Assembly: GCA_938015435.1 (NCBI GenBank)
Contig: CALLPN010000010.1
Span: 62,001 to 126,000 of the forward strand
Origin: an uncultured Saprospiraceae bacterium
GTDB lineage: Bacteria; Bacteroidota; Bacteroidia; Chitinophagales; Saprospiraceae
Direction: 5' to 3'
Length of the DNA: 64,000 nucleotides
The notes below the pieces were generated by a model, which searched no databases, had not been told where the DNA came from, and worked only from the letters and a program-made list of their open reading frames with translations. The translations under genes and the position numbers were made by a program. Shown here in pieces: positions 54,407 to 63,368 of this stretch; the first letter of the stretch is position 1; the number at the start of each line of letters is the position of its first letter.

Positions 54407-54965
54407 AGGCCTTTAACAATTCTATTATTTTTGTGCGCTCATCATCATCTGCCACGTTTAACAATCTATCATCTTTTGGCAACTCTATGAGGTTAGACCC
54501 TGCGTGCTTAAGCAAATCTTGCAGCGTTATTTTGCCTTCCATTACGTCAGTAACTAATAGTTCTAGTAAAGCTTTTTCAAAAATCGCAGGAAATGGTTCT
54601 ATATACGGAGTTCCACTTTGACGAAAACAAACAATCGTATCTTCGTCTTGATAGGTATCTAGCAGCTGCTTAATTATCTCTGCATCTATCAAAGGCATAT
54701 CGCAAGGAACTAAAAGAGCTGCTTCTGCTCCTTCATCATTGAGTAAGGATATAATTGCGTGAATAGCTCCCTTCCCTTCATACAGTGAACCTAGTATTTT
54801 GTATTCGCATTCCAACTCAAGCTCTGATCTTTCTGTGATATAAGTCTCCAGTCCCATACTAGATAATATCTTAGCCGTATGTAACTCTTGAGGCATTCCG
54901 TAATAAGTTTGTGCTACTCGATTCTCGGCGTTTCCTGCTAATACTATTGCTAATGGTTTTTTCAT
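54405..54965 (-). CDS. MobA-like nucleotidyltransferase with degenerate signature
   Basis: From the ATG at 54965 the protein has 186 residues. It shows a nucleotide-transfer fold: KPLAIVLAGN, KILGSLYEGKGAIHAIISLL, AALLVPCDMPLID and the closing LLNVADDDE. MobA/IspD/CofC-type enzymes carry LAGGxSxRMGxDK; here the site reads LAGNAENRVAQTYYGMPQEL, so the second Gly, the RMG and the Lys are lost. It is either a non-catalytic relative or has another cofactor or substrate. An upstream start at 55019 would extend into the repeat region and was rejected. No moco genes are adjacent. Confidence 0.75.
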   Translation of the reverse strand: MKKPLAIVLAGNAENRVAQTYYGMPQELHTAKILSSMGLETYITERSELELECEYKILGSLYEGKGAIHAIISLLNDEGAEAALLVPCDMPLIDAEIIKQLLDTYQDEDTIVCFRQSGTPYIEPFPAIFEKALLELLVTDVMEGKITLQDLLKHAGSNLIELPKDDRLLNVADDDERTKIIELLKA

Positions 54966-54993
54966 GATTTGCCATTTGAACTTCAATAATGTA

Positions 54994-55134
54994 AACGAGC
55001 CCATGTGTTTGCTTCGCAAGCCACATTATACTCTTGTTTACGTGTTTACTGCGTAAACACTTTTAACGAGCCCATGTGTTTGCTTCGCAAGCCACATTAT
55101 ACTCTTGTTTACGTGTCTACTTCCTAAACACTTA
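54994..55134. repeat. 71-bp tandem direct repeat (2 copies) with internal hairpins
   Basis: AACGAGCCCATGTGTTTGCT starts at 54994 and again at 55065; the copies differ at few sites, mostly near their ends. Each copy contains ATGTG-t-TTGC-ttc-GCAA-gc-CACAT. The first also has a perfect GTGTTTAC-tgc-GTAAACAC hairpin, while the second shows it decayed. The repeat fills the space between the TonB receptor stop and the MobA-like start. It resembles REP-like mobile palindromes or a structured RNA leader. Confidence 0.8.
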
Positions 55135-55135
55135 T

Positions 55136-57415
55136 TTAAAAAGTCCCTTTAATACTTATACTCGGTATGATTGGTAATTGATCTTCTCTTTGATATTCTA
55201 CCCTATCAAAAAAGAATATATTATCTCTGTTGTAAGCGTTAGTTACAGCCGCTGTGATTTCTAAACCAAACCTTTTAGAGAATTCTAATTTCTTTCTTAC
55301 CGAAAGATCTAATCTATGGTAATAAGGTAATCTACCTCCGTTACGCTCATCAGAATAAATAATACCAATATCATCAGGATTAGATGTGATTACATCTGTT
55401 TCTACTCCTCCAAGAAGACTTATGAAATTATAAAATCCTTGCGTTTGCGTAAAAGGAAATCCAGATCCTAAATTCCATCTTGCACTTACTTGCCATGTTC
55501 CTGCTTCATCTACATCAATCGTAGCTAACAAATTAGAGTTATGTCTCCTATCAAATACAGTAGGATATTCTTGCTCTCCATCAAATCGATTGACGTAACC
55601 ATGAGAGTATGTAGCATAGAAATATGCTCTAGGCAATGTATATTTCGCAGTAAAATCAATACCATATGCATTTCCATTTTCTACTGCATAGTCAGGGTCT
55701 GTATTAGATGTCTTATTTCTATTCAATACAATTAGTTGCGGAAAATCTTTGTAGTAACCTTCTATATTCACTTCCAAATTCTCTGTAAGGTTATATTCAA
55801 AACCTGCAATAACATGACTACTTCTTTGTAATTTATCTTCTAGCCTCTCACCTTCTAATCCAATCACTTGAGACTCAGGACCAGTTAAAAATCCAGAAAA
55901 AAGATTTACTACATCACGTTCATTTGATGTAGAAAGAATATTCTGAGTATATAATCCTGCCGCTGCTTTGAATCTAAAGTTATCTGTAATATTGTACTTC
56001 AGTCCTAATCTAGGCTCTATACTTAAGTTACTTTGAGATGCGTAATAATGAAGTCTTACAGAAGGTTGGAGTATAACTTTACCTCCGAAATTTTGTTTGA
56101 ATTTAAAGTATGTCGCTAACTCAGTTGTATTCTGGGTATTATCAATTTTGACATTGAAGGGATTTGTAAATTCGAACTCTGTTCGCACAGATCTCAGCTC
56201 CAGTCCATAATTAAATTCACTACTCGAACCAAAAAAGGTAAAATCGAATGCACCAAGTATTTCTCTTATATCAGAAGTACGAGGATCACTATCTTCCAAT
56301 AAATCGATACCATAATTAGATACTCCTAGAGTTCCGCTCATCACTAAATTACTTTTAGCTGGTATCAATCTAAAGTTTAATCCCCCTCCACTATTAGTCC
56401 AACTTATATTGGCTAAAGATGGATTATTATAAGTATCGGTAAAATTGAAACCAAAGAAATTAAAATTACTACCTGTACTTGTGTTGATAGAAATCTTACC
56501 ATAGGTATCTCTAAAATCAAAAGGGAATCCTTGCTCTGGATCATCTAGAGCATATTCATACAATGCCTTTGATGTATTGTTGATCAATGATTTTTTGGAT
56601 GTCAATATGAACGATGCACTATTACCGCTATCCTCATTAAACTTAGCAATTGGTCCTTCTAGGACCATTTTGGCCAAGAAAGGACTCAATGAAACGGAGC
56701 CACCTATATTCTTTTTGTTTCCGTCTCTAGTCTGAATATCTACTACAGCGGATACACGTCCACCATGCTCCGCACTAAAGCCTCCTGAAAGTACATCTAC
56801 ATTCTTAATGATATCCGTTTCGAATATTGAGAAAAATCCAATCGAGTGAAAAGGATTGTAAATCGTTAAGCCATCCAAAAGGATCTTATTTTGAACAGGT
56901 GATCCACCTCTAATATATATTTGACCTCCTTGATCACCAGTAGATACCACTCCCGGTAAAATTTGCAGATACTGAGCGATATCTGGTTCACCACCAGCAG
57001 ATGGCAATGCTTTAATTTCTCGAGCTGATATACTCACCGCACTTACTTGAACTTCTGATCTTGAACGCTCTCTTCTAGCACTGATATTTACAGATTGTAG
57101 CTTGACAGAATTTTCCGTCATGAAGAGATTTTTATTTTCTATCCTATTCTCTTTAATTACGATTTCTGATCTCACTGTATCAAACCCAATAAATGAAGCA
57201 ATCAAAATGTATTCCCCTACCGGTACATCAGTCAAAGTAAAGAATCCATTGATATCAGAGTTTGTTCCTGTCGTAGTTCCATCCAAATAAACATTGGCAT
57301 ATATTACCGCCTCCCCTGTGTCTTTATCGTATATGTTACCCCTGATAGTACCCTCTTGAGCAGATATCGTGGCTAAAAACAAAAAACTACAAACTATAGA
57401 ATATATAAATTTCAT
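55136..57415 (-). CDS. TonB-dependent outer-membrane receptor with carboxypeptidase-regulatory-like domain
   Basis: The 759-residue protein has a signal peptide (ending TISAQ), a CarboxypepD_reg-like domain (about 22-105, GNIYDKDTGEAVIYANVYLDGT), a plug domain (about 125-230, IQILPGVVSTGDQGGQIYIRGG and LLDGLTIYNPFHS) and a C-terminal barrel ending ISIKGTF with the terminal Phe. Such receptors import siderophores, vitamin B12, metals or glycans. No SusD partner is adjacent, which argues against a SusCD glycan system. The substrate is unknown. A TACATTTG -7-like box lies 53 bases upstream. Confidence 0.92.
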   Translation of the reverse strand: MKFIYSIVCSFLFLATISAQEGTIRGNIYDKDTGEAVIYANVYLDGTTTGTNSDINGFFTLTDVPVGEYILIASFIGFDTVRSEIVIKENRIENKNLFMTENSVKLQSVNISARRERSRSEVQVSAVSISAREIKALPSAGGEPDIAQYLQILPGVVSTGDQGGQIYIRGGSPVQNKILLDGLTIYNPFHSIGFFSIFETDIIKNVDVLSGGFSAEHGGRVSAVVDIQTRDGNKKNIGGSVSLSPFLAKMVLEGPIAKFNEDSGNSASFILTSKKSLINNTSKALYEYALDDPEQGFPFDFRDTYGKISINTSTGSNFNFFGFNFTDTYNNPSLANISWTNSGGGLNFRLIPAKSNLVMSGTLGVSNYGIDLLEDSDPRTSDIREILGAFDFTFFGSSSEFNYGLELRSVRTEFEFTNPFNVKIDNTQNTTELATYFKFKQNFGGKVILQPSVRLHYYASQSNLSIEPRLGLKYNITDNFRFKAAAGLYTQNILSTSNERDVVNLFSGFLTGPESQVIGLEGERLEDKLQRSSHVIAGFEYNLTENLEVNIEGYYKDFPQLIVLNRNKTSNTDPDYAVENGNAYGIDFTAKYTLPRAYFYATYSHGYVNRFDGEQEYPTVFDRRHNSNLLATIDVDEAGTWQVSARWNLGSGFPFTQTQGFYNFISLLGGVETDVITSNPDDIGIIYSDERNGGRLPYYHRLDLSVRKKLEFSKRFGLEITAAVTNAYNRDNIFFFDRVEYQREDQLPIIPSISIKGTF

Positions 57416-57730
57416 ATAACGCTTTTATCGAAAATGGCTCAATGGCCGTGTTGTATTATTAATGTTGCAAATGTAAGTATCCAATCTCTCAAAAATTGTC
57501 GCGGCTAGGATCAGTCTTCAGTACTTAGCCTTGATCTGCCAACTTCTTACTGCTTACTTTTGCTTTTTATTCAAACCTACTATTGGCTCTATATTTAAGC
57601 AATAAAAACTAAGCTTAAACGAATAATCAAGCTCTATTCACTATTTTTTTTGCTTTTTACTCAAACCTACTATTGACTCTATATTTAAGCAATAAAAACT
57701 AAGCTTAAACGAGTAATCTAGCTCTATTTA
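57416..57730. other. Intergenic region between the TonB receptor and glnS
   Basis: About 315 bases. It holds the -7-like box of the TonB receptor gene (TACATTTG, minus strand, 57475-57468) and the 90-bp tandem repeat listed below. No gene is seen. Confidence 0.6.
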
Positions 57731-57750
57731 CTATTTTTTTTGCTTTTTAT
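57561..57750. repeat. 90-bp tandem direct repeat (about 2.1 copies) ending in glnS
   Basis: TGCTTTTTATTCAAACCTAC starts at 57561 and again, with one change, at 57651; a third start (TGCTTTTTAT) at 57741 lies in the last codons of glnS. Copies match over 90 bases except for about five positions. Each carries TTTAAGC-(12 nt)-GCTTAAA. The repeat therefore seems to have arisen by copying the end of glnS, including its Lys-rich tail. Slippage or terminator function is possible. Confidence 0.85.
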
Positions 57751-59410
57751 TATAACTATCCTTCAAGCTGACTGTAAGATTAAATACTCTCTTGTCCGCA
57801 GTACTATCACGATCTACTGAGTAATACCCCTTTCGCATGAACTGGAATTTACCTCCTTCTTTGGCTTCAACTAACGCAGGCTCCATCAATGCTTTATCAT
57901 TGATAATCAACGAGTCTTCATTGTAAAACTCTAAGAAGTCTTTATCCTCATGTGATGTCGGCGTTGGATCAGTATACAAATGTCCATAGTTTCTCACTTC
58001 ACAAGAAACAGCCTTATCCGCCGACACCCAGTGAATAGTACCTTTTGACTTGATTCCAGAGTTGTCTTCACCACTCTTAGTATTGTCATAATATGATGCA
58101 TATACAGTTTCTATATTACCATCTGCATCGTATTCTGCTCTTTCACAATTAACTATATAAGCAAATTTCAATCTTACATTACGTCCTGGACTCAATCTGT
58201 AGAACTTCTTAGGCGCATCTTCCATAAAGTCATCGCGCTCTATATATAGCTCTCTACCGAATGGCATTTCTCTATATCTTGGTACTTCATCCTCAGGATT
58301 ATTAAGGGCTCTCAGCGACTCCTCTTGTCCTTCTGGATAGTTGGTGATTACAAGTTTGATTGGATCTAGTACCACCATTACTCTATCTGCTACTCTATTG
58401 AGTTCATCACGTACGCATGACTCGAGTAGATTGATCTCGATAAGATTATCTCTTTTGGCTACACCTACTTTATCGCAGAATGTACGGATCGCAGCAGCAG
58501 GATATCCCTTACGACGAAGTGCAGACAATGTACTCATGCGTGGATCATCCCATCCAGTTACGAGGTTCTCCTCTACCAGTCGCTTGAGTCTACGCTTACT
58601 TGTAATCATGTACTCGACATTCATACGTGCAAACTCAATCTGTCTACTTGGAAATATACCTAGCTTATCTATCATCCACTCATATAATGGTCTGTGGTGT
58701 ATAAACTCTAAACTACATAATGAGTGTGTAATGTTTTCAATACTATCTGACTGTCCATGAGCGAAGTCATACATGGGATAGATACACCAATCATCACCGG
58801 TTCTATGGTGATTAGCATGCTTAATACGATAGATCACTGGATCACGCATATGCATATTTGGGCTAGTCATATCTATCTTAGCTCTGAGTACTCTAGCACC
58901 ATCCTCAAATTCCCCCGCCTTCATCTTAGTGAATAGCTCAAGACTCTCTTCTATACTTCTTTCTCTGAATGGACTATTAGTTCCTGGCTTTGTAGGTATT
59001 CCTTTCTGTTCAGATATCTCTTCTGCACTAGAGTCATCGATATAGGCATTACCATCTTTGATCAACTTTACTGCAAATGCATATAATTGATCAAAATAGT
59101 CCGAAGCGTAATACGCCTCATTATCCCACTCATATCCCAGCCAAGAAATATCTCTCTTGATTGCATTGACATACTCAGTATCTTCATTAACAGGGTTAGT
59201 ATCATCAAACCTAAGATTTGCTTTACCTCCATACTTCTTCGCCATTTCGAAATTGATACAAATCGCTTTAGCGTGACCTATATGCAGATATCCATTAGGC
59301 TCAGGAGGAAATCTTGTATGTACAGTTCCCTGATGCTTACCAGATTTGATATCCTCTTCGATGATCTCCTCTATGAAATTTAATGCTTCGTATTTTTCCT
59401 CTGAACTCAT
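57731..59410 (-). CDS. glnS: Glutaminyl-tRNA synthetase
   Basis: The 559-residue class I synthetase has the HIGH motif in PPEPNGYLHIGHAKAI (about 36-51). A KMSKS-like loop ITSKRRLKRLV lies at about 268-278. The catalytic core has FDDTNPVNEDTEYVNAIKRDISWLGY, and the C-terminal anticodon-binding beta-barrels include SVDRDSTADKRVFNLTVSLKD. It attaches Gln to tRNA-Gln, so this organism charges Gln directly. The C-terminal NKKQKK tail lies in the third copy of the tandem repeat. Confidence 0.97.
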   Translation of the reverse strand: MSSEEKYEALNFIEEIIEEDIKSGKHQGTVHTRFPPEPNGYLHIGHAKAICINFEMAKKYGGKANLRFDDTNPVNEDTEYVNAIKRDISWLGYEWDNEAYYASDYFDQLYAFAVKLIKDGNAYIDDSSAEEISEQKGIPTKPGTNSPFRERSIEESLELFTKMKAGEFEDGARVLRAKIDMTSPNMHMRDPVIYRIKHANHHRTGDDWCIYPMYDFAHGQSDSIENITHSLCSLEFIHHRPLYEWMIDKLGIFPSRQIEFARMNVEYMITSKRRLKRLVEENLVTGWDDPRMSTLSALRRKGYPAAAIRTFCDKVGVAKRDNLIEINLLESCVRDELNRVADRVMVVLDPIKLVITNYPEGQEESLRALNNPEDEVPRYREMPFGRELYIERDDFMEDAPKKFYRLSPGRNVRLKFAYIVNCERAEYDADGNIETVYASYYDNTKSGEDNSGIKSKGTIHWVSADKAVSCEVRNYGHLYTDPTPTSHEDKDFLEFYNEDSLIINDKALMEPALVEAKEGGKFQFMRKGYYSVDRDSTADKRVFNLTVSLKDSYNKKQKK

Positions 59411-59515
59411 AATGCTATAATATTTCTTTCAATGAAGAACTCTGATCTTCACTCTTATTTTAACTATTCTTTTAATGATGGGCTCCTGCCCTACATTTAT
59501 TCCTTTTCTCAGTAT

Positions 59516-59577
59516 CCAGTTATCTACTGCCGACTGCCTACTGAAGACTGCCCACTGCTTACTGCCCACTGAAAACT
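59516..59577. repeat. Degenerate heptamer-like repeats (ACTGCC/CTACTGC)
   Basis: The stretch between argS and glnS is made of variants of ACTGCCn: CTACTGCC, GACTGCC, TACTGAAG, ACTGCCCACTGC and TTACTGCCCACTG. Similar degenerate repeats (CAGTGG, GTGGATAG) appear after miaB at 63190-63200. Such repeats are common between genes in Bacteroidota. Confidence 0.6.
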
Positions 59578-59580
59578 CCT

Positions 59581-61431
59581 TTACATCCGTTCTGGCATCT
59601 CTATACCCAACATAGCCAATGCATCTTTTAACACTACAGCTACAGTTCTAGATAGTTGTAAACGGAAACATTTCGCAGCTTCGCTTTCTGCTTTCAGAAT
59701 ACGTACATCATGATAGAACTTATGGTAATCTTTACCTAAGTCATACGCATAATTAGCGATCATTGATGGATCTAGATTTTCTGCAGCTACGGCTAGTATA
59801 TCTTTAAACTCTCCAAGCGATCTCATCAAGCTCTTCTCCATCGGCTCTAAAGATTCGTATGCTGAGTAATCACTTTCTGTATAGTCCGCAGACTTACGCA
59901 GTATGGATTGCACACGTACATAAGCGTTTTGGATATAAGGTCCTGTTTGTCCTTGCATATCTACCGATTCTGCAGGGTTGAATGTCATTCTCTTTTGTGG
60001 ATTCACCTTGATGATAAAATACTTCAGTGCAGACAAACCAATTTTACGTAGAGTATCTGCTTGCTCATCTGCTGTCAATTCATCTATTTCTCCACGTTCT
60101 GCATTCGCTTTTTGGGCTTCATTGATAACCTCTTGTACAAGATCATCCGCATCTACTACTGTACCTTCACGTGACTTCATTCGACCTTCTGGAAGATCTA
60201 CCATTCCGTATGAAAGGTGATGTAAGTTATCCGCATAGGGCTCGCCTAACATCCCAAGTATGGTAAACAACACCTTGAAGTGATAATTTTGCTCATCTCC
60301 TACGACATATACCATCTTATCGATACCAAAGTCTGCATATCTCTGCATAGCAGTTCCGATATCTTGCGTCATATATACAGCAGTACCATCACTACGCAAG
60401 ACGATCTTCTGATCCATCTTATGCGCTTCGAGATCTACCCATGCACTACCATCTTCTTTGTTGAAGAAAGTCCCAGATTCCAATCCTTTCTTCACGACTT
60501 CCTTTCCTAGTAAATAGGTATCAGACTCGTAGTATAGCTTATCGAAGCTTACTCCTAATGCCTTGTATGTCGTTTCAAATCCATCATATACCCAGCCATT
60601 CATCTGTTTCCAAAGGGCTACAGTATCTGCATCTCCTCCTTCCCACTGACGAAGCATCTCTTTGGCGTCTCCACCTAGAGTTGAATATTCATTGAAATAA
60701 TCGTTTTTATATGCTTTCCAGAAGTCGTCCGCAGATTGCCCTTCCTTAGCTTTTTCCTTGAGTTCTGCATCTGCAGCATCAGTTCCTTTCCATTCCGCGT
60801 ACTCCGCTTGAAACTTCTTTTCAAACATCACATAATACTGACCTACGAAGTGATCGCCTTTCTTACCTGTACTTTCTGGAGTAGCACCATCACCGTATCG
60901 TTGCCAAGCTAGCATACTTTTACATACCGCAATGCCTCTATCATTGATGATCTGAGTATTGATTACTTCATAACCAGCTGCTTTGAGGATCTGACTACTA
61001 GCCCAACCGAGTAATATGTTACGGATATGTCCAAGGTGAAGTGGCTTATTGGTATTCGGTGATGAGAACTCTACCATTACCTTCTTACCATTCGCTGGCA
61101 ATCTAGTCAATTGGTCATCAGAGGCATATGCTCCTAGTGTGTGCTTCCATTGCTTATCCGATATACTTAGATTGACAAATCCAGCTACTACATTATATCC
61201 AGAGATCTGATCCATCTCATCTACAATTGCTTGCCCTAGTTCAGCACCGAGGATTGCAGGGCTCATCTTAAGCCTCTTTACATAAGGGAATATGACGATC
61301 GTATAATCACCCTCAAACTCCTTCTTGGTGAGGTTTAATAGGATATCTGCTGCCGTTACATCTATCTCGTACTTCGTACTGATGATTTTGGCCACAGACT
61401 CCTTGATTTGCTCTTTGATGTGTGTACTCAT
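59581..61431 (-). CDS. argS: Arginyl-tRNA synthetase
   Basis: The 616-residue class I synthetase has an N-terminal Add1 domain (about 1-100), the HIGH motif in SSPNTNKPLHLGHIRNILLG (about 124-143), and the core MVYVVGDEQNYHFKVLF. The loop YGMVDLPEGRMKSREGTVVD stands for KMSKS, and the C-terminal DALR anticodon-binding domain includes GPYIQNAYVRVQSIL. It attaches Arg to tRNA-Arg. Minus-strand TAACTTTG at 61473-61466 is its promoter box. Divergent from miaB. Confidence 0.97.
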   Translation of the reverse strand: MSTHIKEQIKESVAKIISTKYEIDVTAADILLNLTKKEFEGDYTIVIFPYVKRLKMSPAILGAELGQAIVDEMDQISGYNVVAGFVNLSISDKQWKHTLGAYASDDQLTRLPANGKKVMVEFSSPNTNKPLHLGHIRNILLGWASSQILKAAGYEVINTQIINDRGIAVCKSMLAWQRYGDGATPESTGKKGDHFVGQYYVMFEKKFQAEYAEWKGTDAADAELKEKAKEGQSADDFWKAYKNDYFNEYSTLGGDAKEMLRQWEGGDADTVALWKQMNGWVYDGFETTYKALGVSFDKLYYESDTYLLGKEVVKKGLESGTFFNKEDGSAWVDLEAHKMDQKIVLRSDGTAVYMTQDIGTAMQRYADFGIDKMVYVVGDEQNYHFKVLFTILGMLGEPYADNLHHLSYGMVDLPEGRMKSREGTVVDADDLVQEVINEAQKANAERGEIDELTADEQADTLRKIGLSALKYFIIKVNPQKRMTFNPAESVDMQGQTGPYIQNAYVRVQSILRKSADYTESDYSAYESLEPMEKSLMRSLGEFKDILAVAAENLDPSMIANYAYDLGKDYHKFYHDVRILKAESEAAKCFRLQLSRTVAVVLKDALAMLGIEMPERM

Positions 61432-61753
61432 ATCCCTTCTTGATGTTTCTTATCAAAATAAGGCGCAAAGTTAACTTTTTAGGTGGGAGTAATGGTTATG
61501 TCGTAGCTTCTATTTACTGGAGCTGTGGCGTTCTATATTTCGTACATTTATGATGAAATACAACTATTACAGTTAGATAACTTTAGGTGTCAATAAATCA
61601 CATAAGATCATCAATATTAGCGATTTAATCCAAATCCTAGATTCTATGTTTACAAACCTTAAGAATTTCTCAAAGCTCCCTCTGCCATTATGTCATAATT
61701 CTCATCATAAAACTATATCTTCGCATTCTTGATAAAATTAGAGATCATAATAC
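61432..61753. other. Divergent argS-miaB promoter region
   Basis: About 320 bases without a gene. It contains the argS -7 box (61466-61473, minus) and a weaker TATCTTCG box for miaB (61716-61723, plus). No long palindrome is seen. Confidence 0.6.
61466..61473 (-). promoter_or_regulatory. -7 box of the argS promoter
   Basis: Minus-strand TAACTTTG fits TAnnTTTG. The context TTAACTTTGCG equals the parA box. It lies 34 bases before the argS start. Confidence 0.6.
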
Positions 61754-63184
61754 ATGTACAACGATAATCCTACACTCCCATCTATAAGCAAGGAGATTGA
61801 CGAAAAGCAGCAAGGAAAGGTATTTTACGATAGCCCTGAAGTGAAAGAAGATGGTAAGACCTTCTATATAGAAAGCTATGGTTGCCAGATGAACTTCAGC
61901 GATAGTGAAATCGTAGCGAGTATCCTTGGTGAAGCTGGATATAGCGCCACTCGTGACATGGAGAATTCTGATCTGATCTTGATCAATACTTGTTCCATCA
62001 GAGAGCGTGCAGAAGCAACCGTACGCAAGAGACTCACTGTATTCAACAAGGTAAAGCAACGTAATCCTGGAACTCTCGTAGGTGTATTAGGCTGTATGGC
62101 TGAGCGTCTCAAAGGGAAACTGATGGATGATGAGAAACTTGTAGATATGGTAGTAGGCCCAGATGCTTACAGAGACCTACCTACACTTCTCGCCGGTGCT
62201 GAAGATGGCGATCGTGGCATGAATGTACTTCTTAGCCGTGAAGAGACATACGCTGATATCTCTCCGCTTAGATTAAATAGTAATGGTGTTACGGCATTCG
62301 TAACTATCATGAGAGGATGTGATAACATGTGTTCATTCTGCGTAGTCCCATTTACAAGAGGTAGAGAGCGAAGTCGTAATTCATTCTCAATAGTAGCTGA
62401 GGCTACAGACCTATACGAAAAAGGATATAGAGAAGTTTCTTTGCTAGGTCAAAACGTGGATAGCTACAAATGGGAAAACCCTGAAACTAAAGAAGTAGTA
62501 TCATTCGCCAATCTTCTAGAGATGGTAGCATTGATACATCCTGACCTCAGAGTAAGATTCAGTACCTCACACCCTAAAGATATTACAGACGAAGTACTTG
62601 TGACAATGGCATCTCATGAGAATATATGTAAGTACATCCACTTACCTGTACAATCAGGAAACAGCCGTGTACTCAAGCTCATGAACCGTACTTACGATAG
62701 AGAATGGTATATGGAACGCGTAGAAAGCATCTACAAGCATATGCCTGACTGCGCAATCTCGAGTGATATGATCACAGGATTTTGCTCAGAAACTGAAGAA
62801 GAGCATCAAGAGACATTGACCATGATGGAATTTGCTAAGTACTCCATGAGTTATATGTTTTTCTACAGCGAACGTCCTGGAACTTTGGCCGCTAAGAAGT
62901 ATGAAGATGATATTCCACTAGAAATAAAGAAAAGAAGACTAGCTGAGATCATAAGACTACAAAATCATATAGGACTTGAGCATAATAAGCTTGATGTAGG
63001 TCAGACCTTCAAAGTACTTATCGAAGGAGATTCCAAGAAATCAGATCAAGATTGGAAAGGACGTAGTACTTATAACAAGATGCTGATTTTCCCAAAGAAG
63101 GATGGTCTCAAGCCAGGAGACTACTGTAACGTAAGAGTAGACAGAGTGACTATCGCTTCTCTTATTGGGGAGATAGTAGATTAG
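61754..63184 (+). CDS. miaB: tRNA-2-methylthio-N6-dimethylallyladenosine synthase MiaB
   Basis: The 476-residue radical SAM methylthiotransferase has an N-terminal [4Fe-4S] domain with Cys44 (ESYGCQMN), Cys80 (INTCS) and Cys114 (LGCMAE). The radical SAM cluster is [11 protein letters not shown] (Cys189, 193, 196), followed by [17 protein letters not shown] domain closes it (about 410-475, [17 protein letters not shown]). It adds a 2-methylthio group to i6A37 in tRNAs reading U-starting codons. A sigma-54 activator follows on the same strand. Confidence 0.97.
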   Translation: MYNDNPTLPSISKEIDEKQQGKVFYDSPEVKEDGKTFYIESYGCQMNFSDSEIVASILGEAGYSATRDMENSDLILINTCSIRERAEATVRKRLTVFNKVKQRNPGTLVGVLGCMAERLKGKLMDDEKLVDMVVGPDAYRDLPTLLAGAEDGDRGMNVLLSREETYADISPLRLNSNGVTAFVTIMRGCDNMCSFCVVPFTRGRERSRNSFSIVAEATDLYEKGYREVSLLGQNVDSYKWENPETKEVVSFANLLEMVALIHPDLRVRFSTSHPKDITDEVLVTMASHENICKYIHLPVQSGNSRVLKLMNRTYDREWYMERVESIYKHMPDCAISSDMITGFCSETEEEHQETLTMMEFAKYSMSYMFFYSERPGTLAAKKYEDDIPLEIKKRRLAEIIRLQNHIGLEHNKLDVGQTFKVLIEGDSKKSDQDWKGRSTYNKMLIFPKKDGLKPGDYCNVRVDRVTIASLIGEIVD

Positions 63185-63200
63185 ATAATTGACAGTGGAT

Positions 63201-63223
63201 AGTTGACATTAATAATGTCAACT
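63201..63223 (+). terminator. Palindrome after miaB
   Basis: AGTTGACATTA pairs with TAATGTCAACT about a central A, an 11-bp palindrome 17 bases after the miaB stop. No T-run follows, so it may be a terminator of the folded type or a protein-binding site. Confidence 0.5.
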
Positions 63224-63368
63224 GATATAGAAACACCGTAATGCACGTTTCATATTCTACCCTATGTCGAGGCTAGCTAGTCTAAACGGGAATAGATTTC
63301 GAGATTACTGAATCTTTCCCATTATCCAATTTTATAATAAATATTCTTTCAATCAACAATCTCCACCC

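Noticed and set aside
58341-58760. 139-codon plus-strand ORF opposite glnS
   Set aside because: The opposite strand is the conserved core of glutaminyl-tRNA synthetase.
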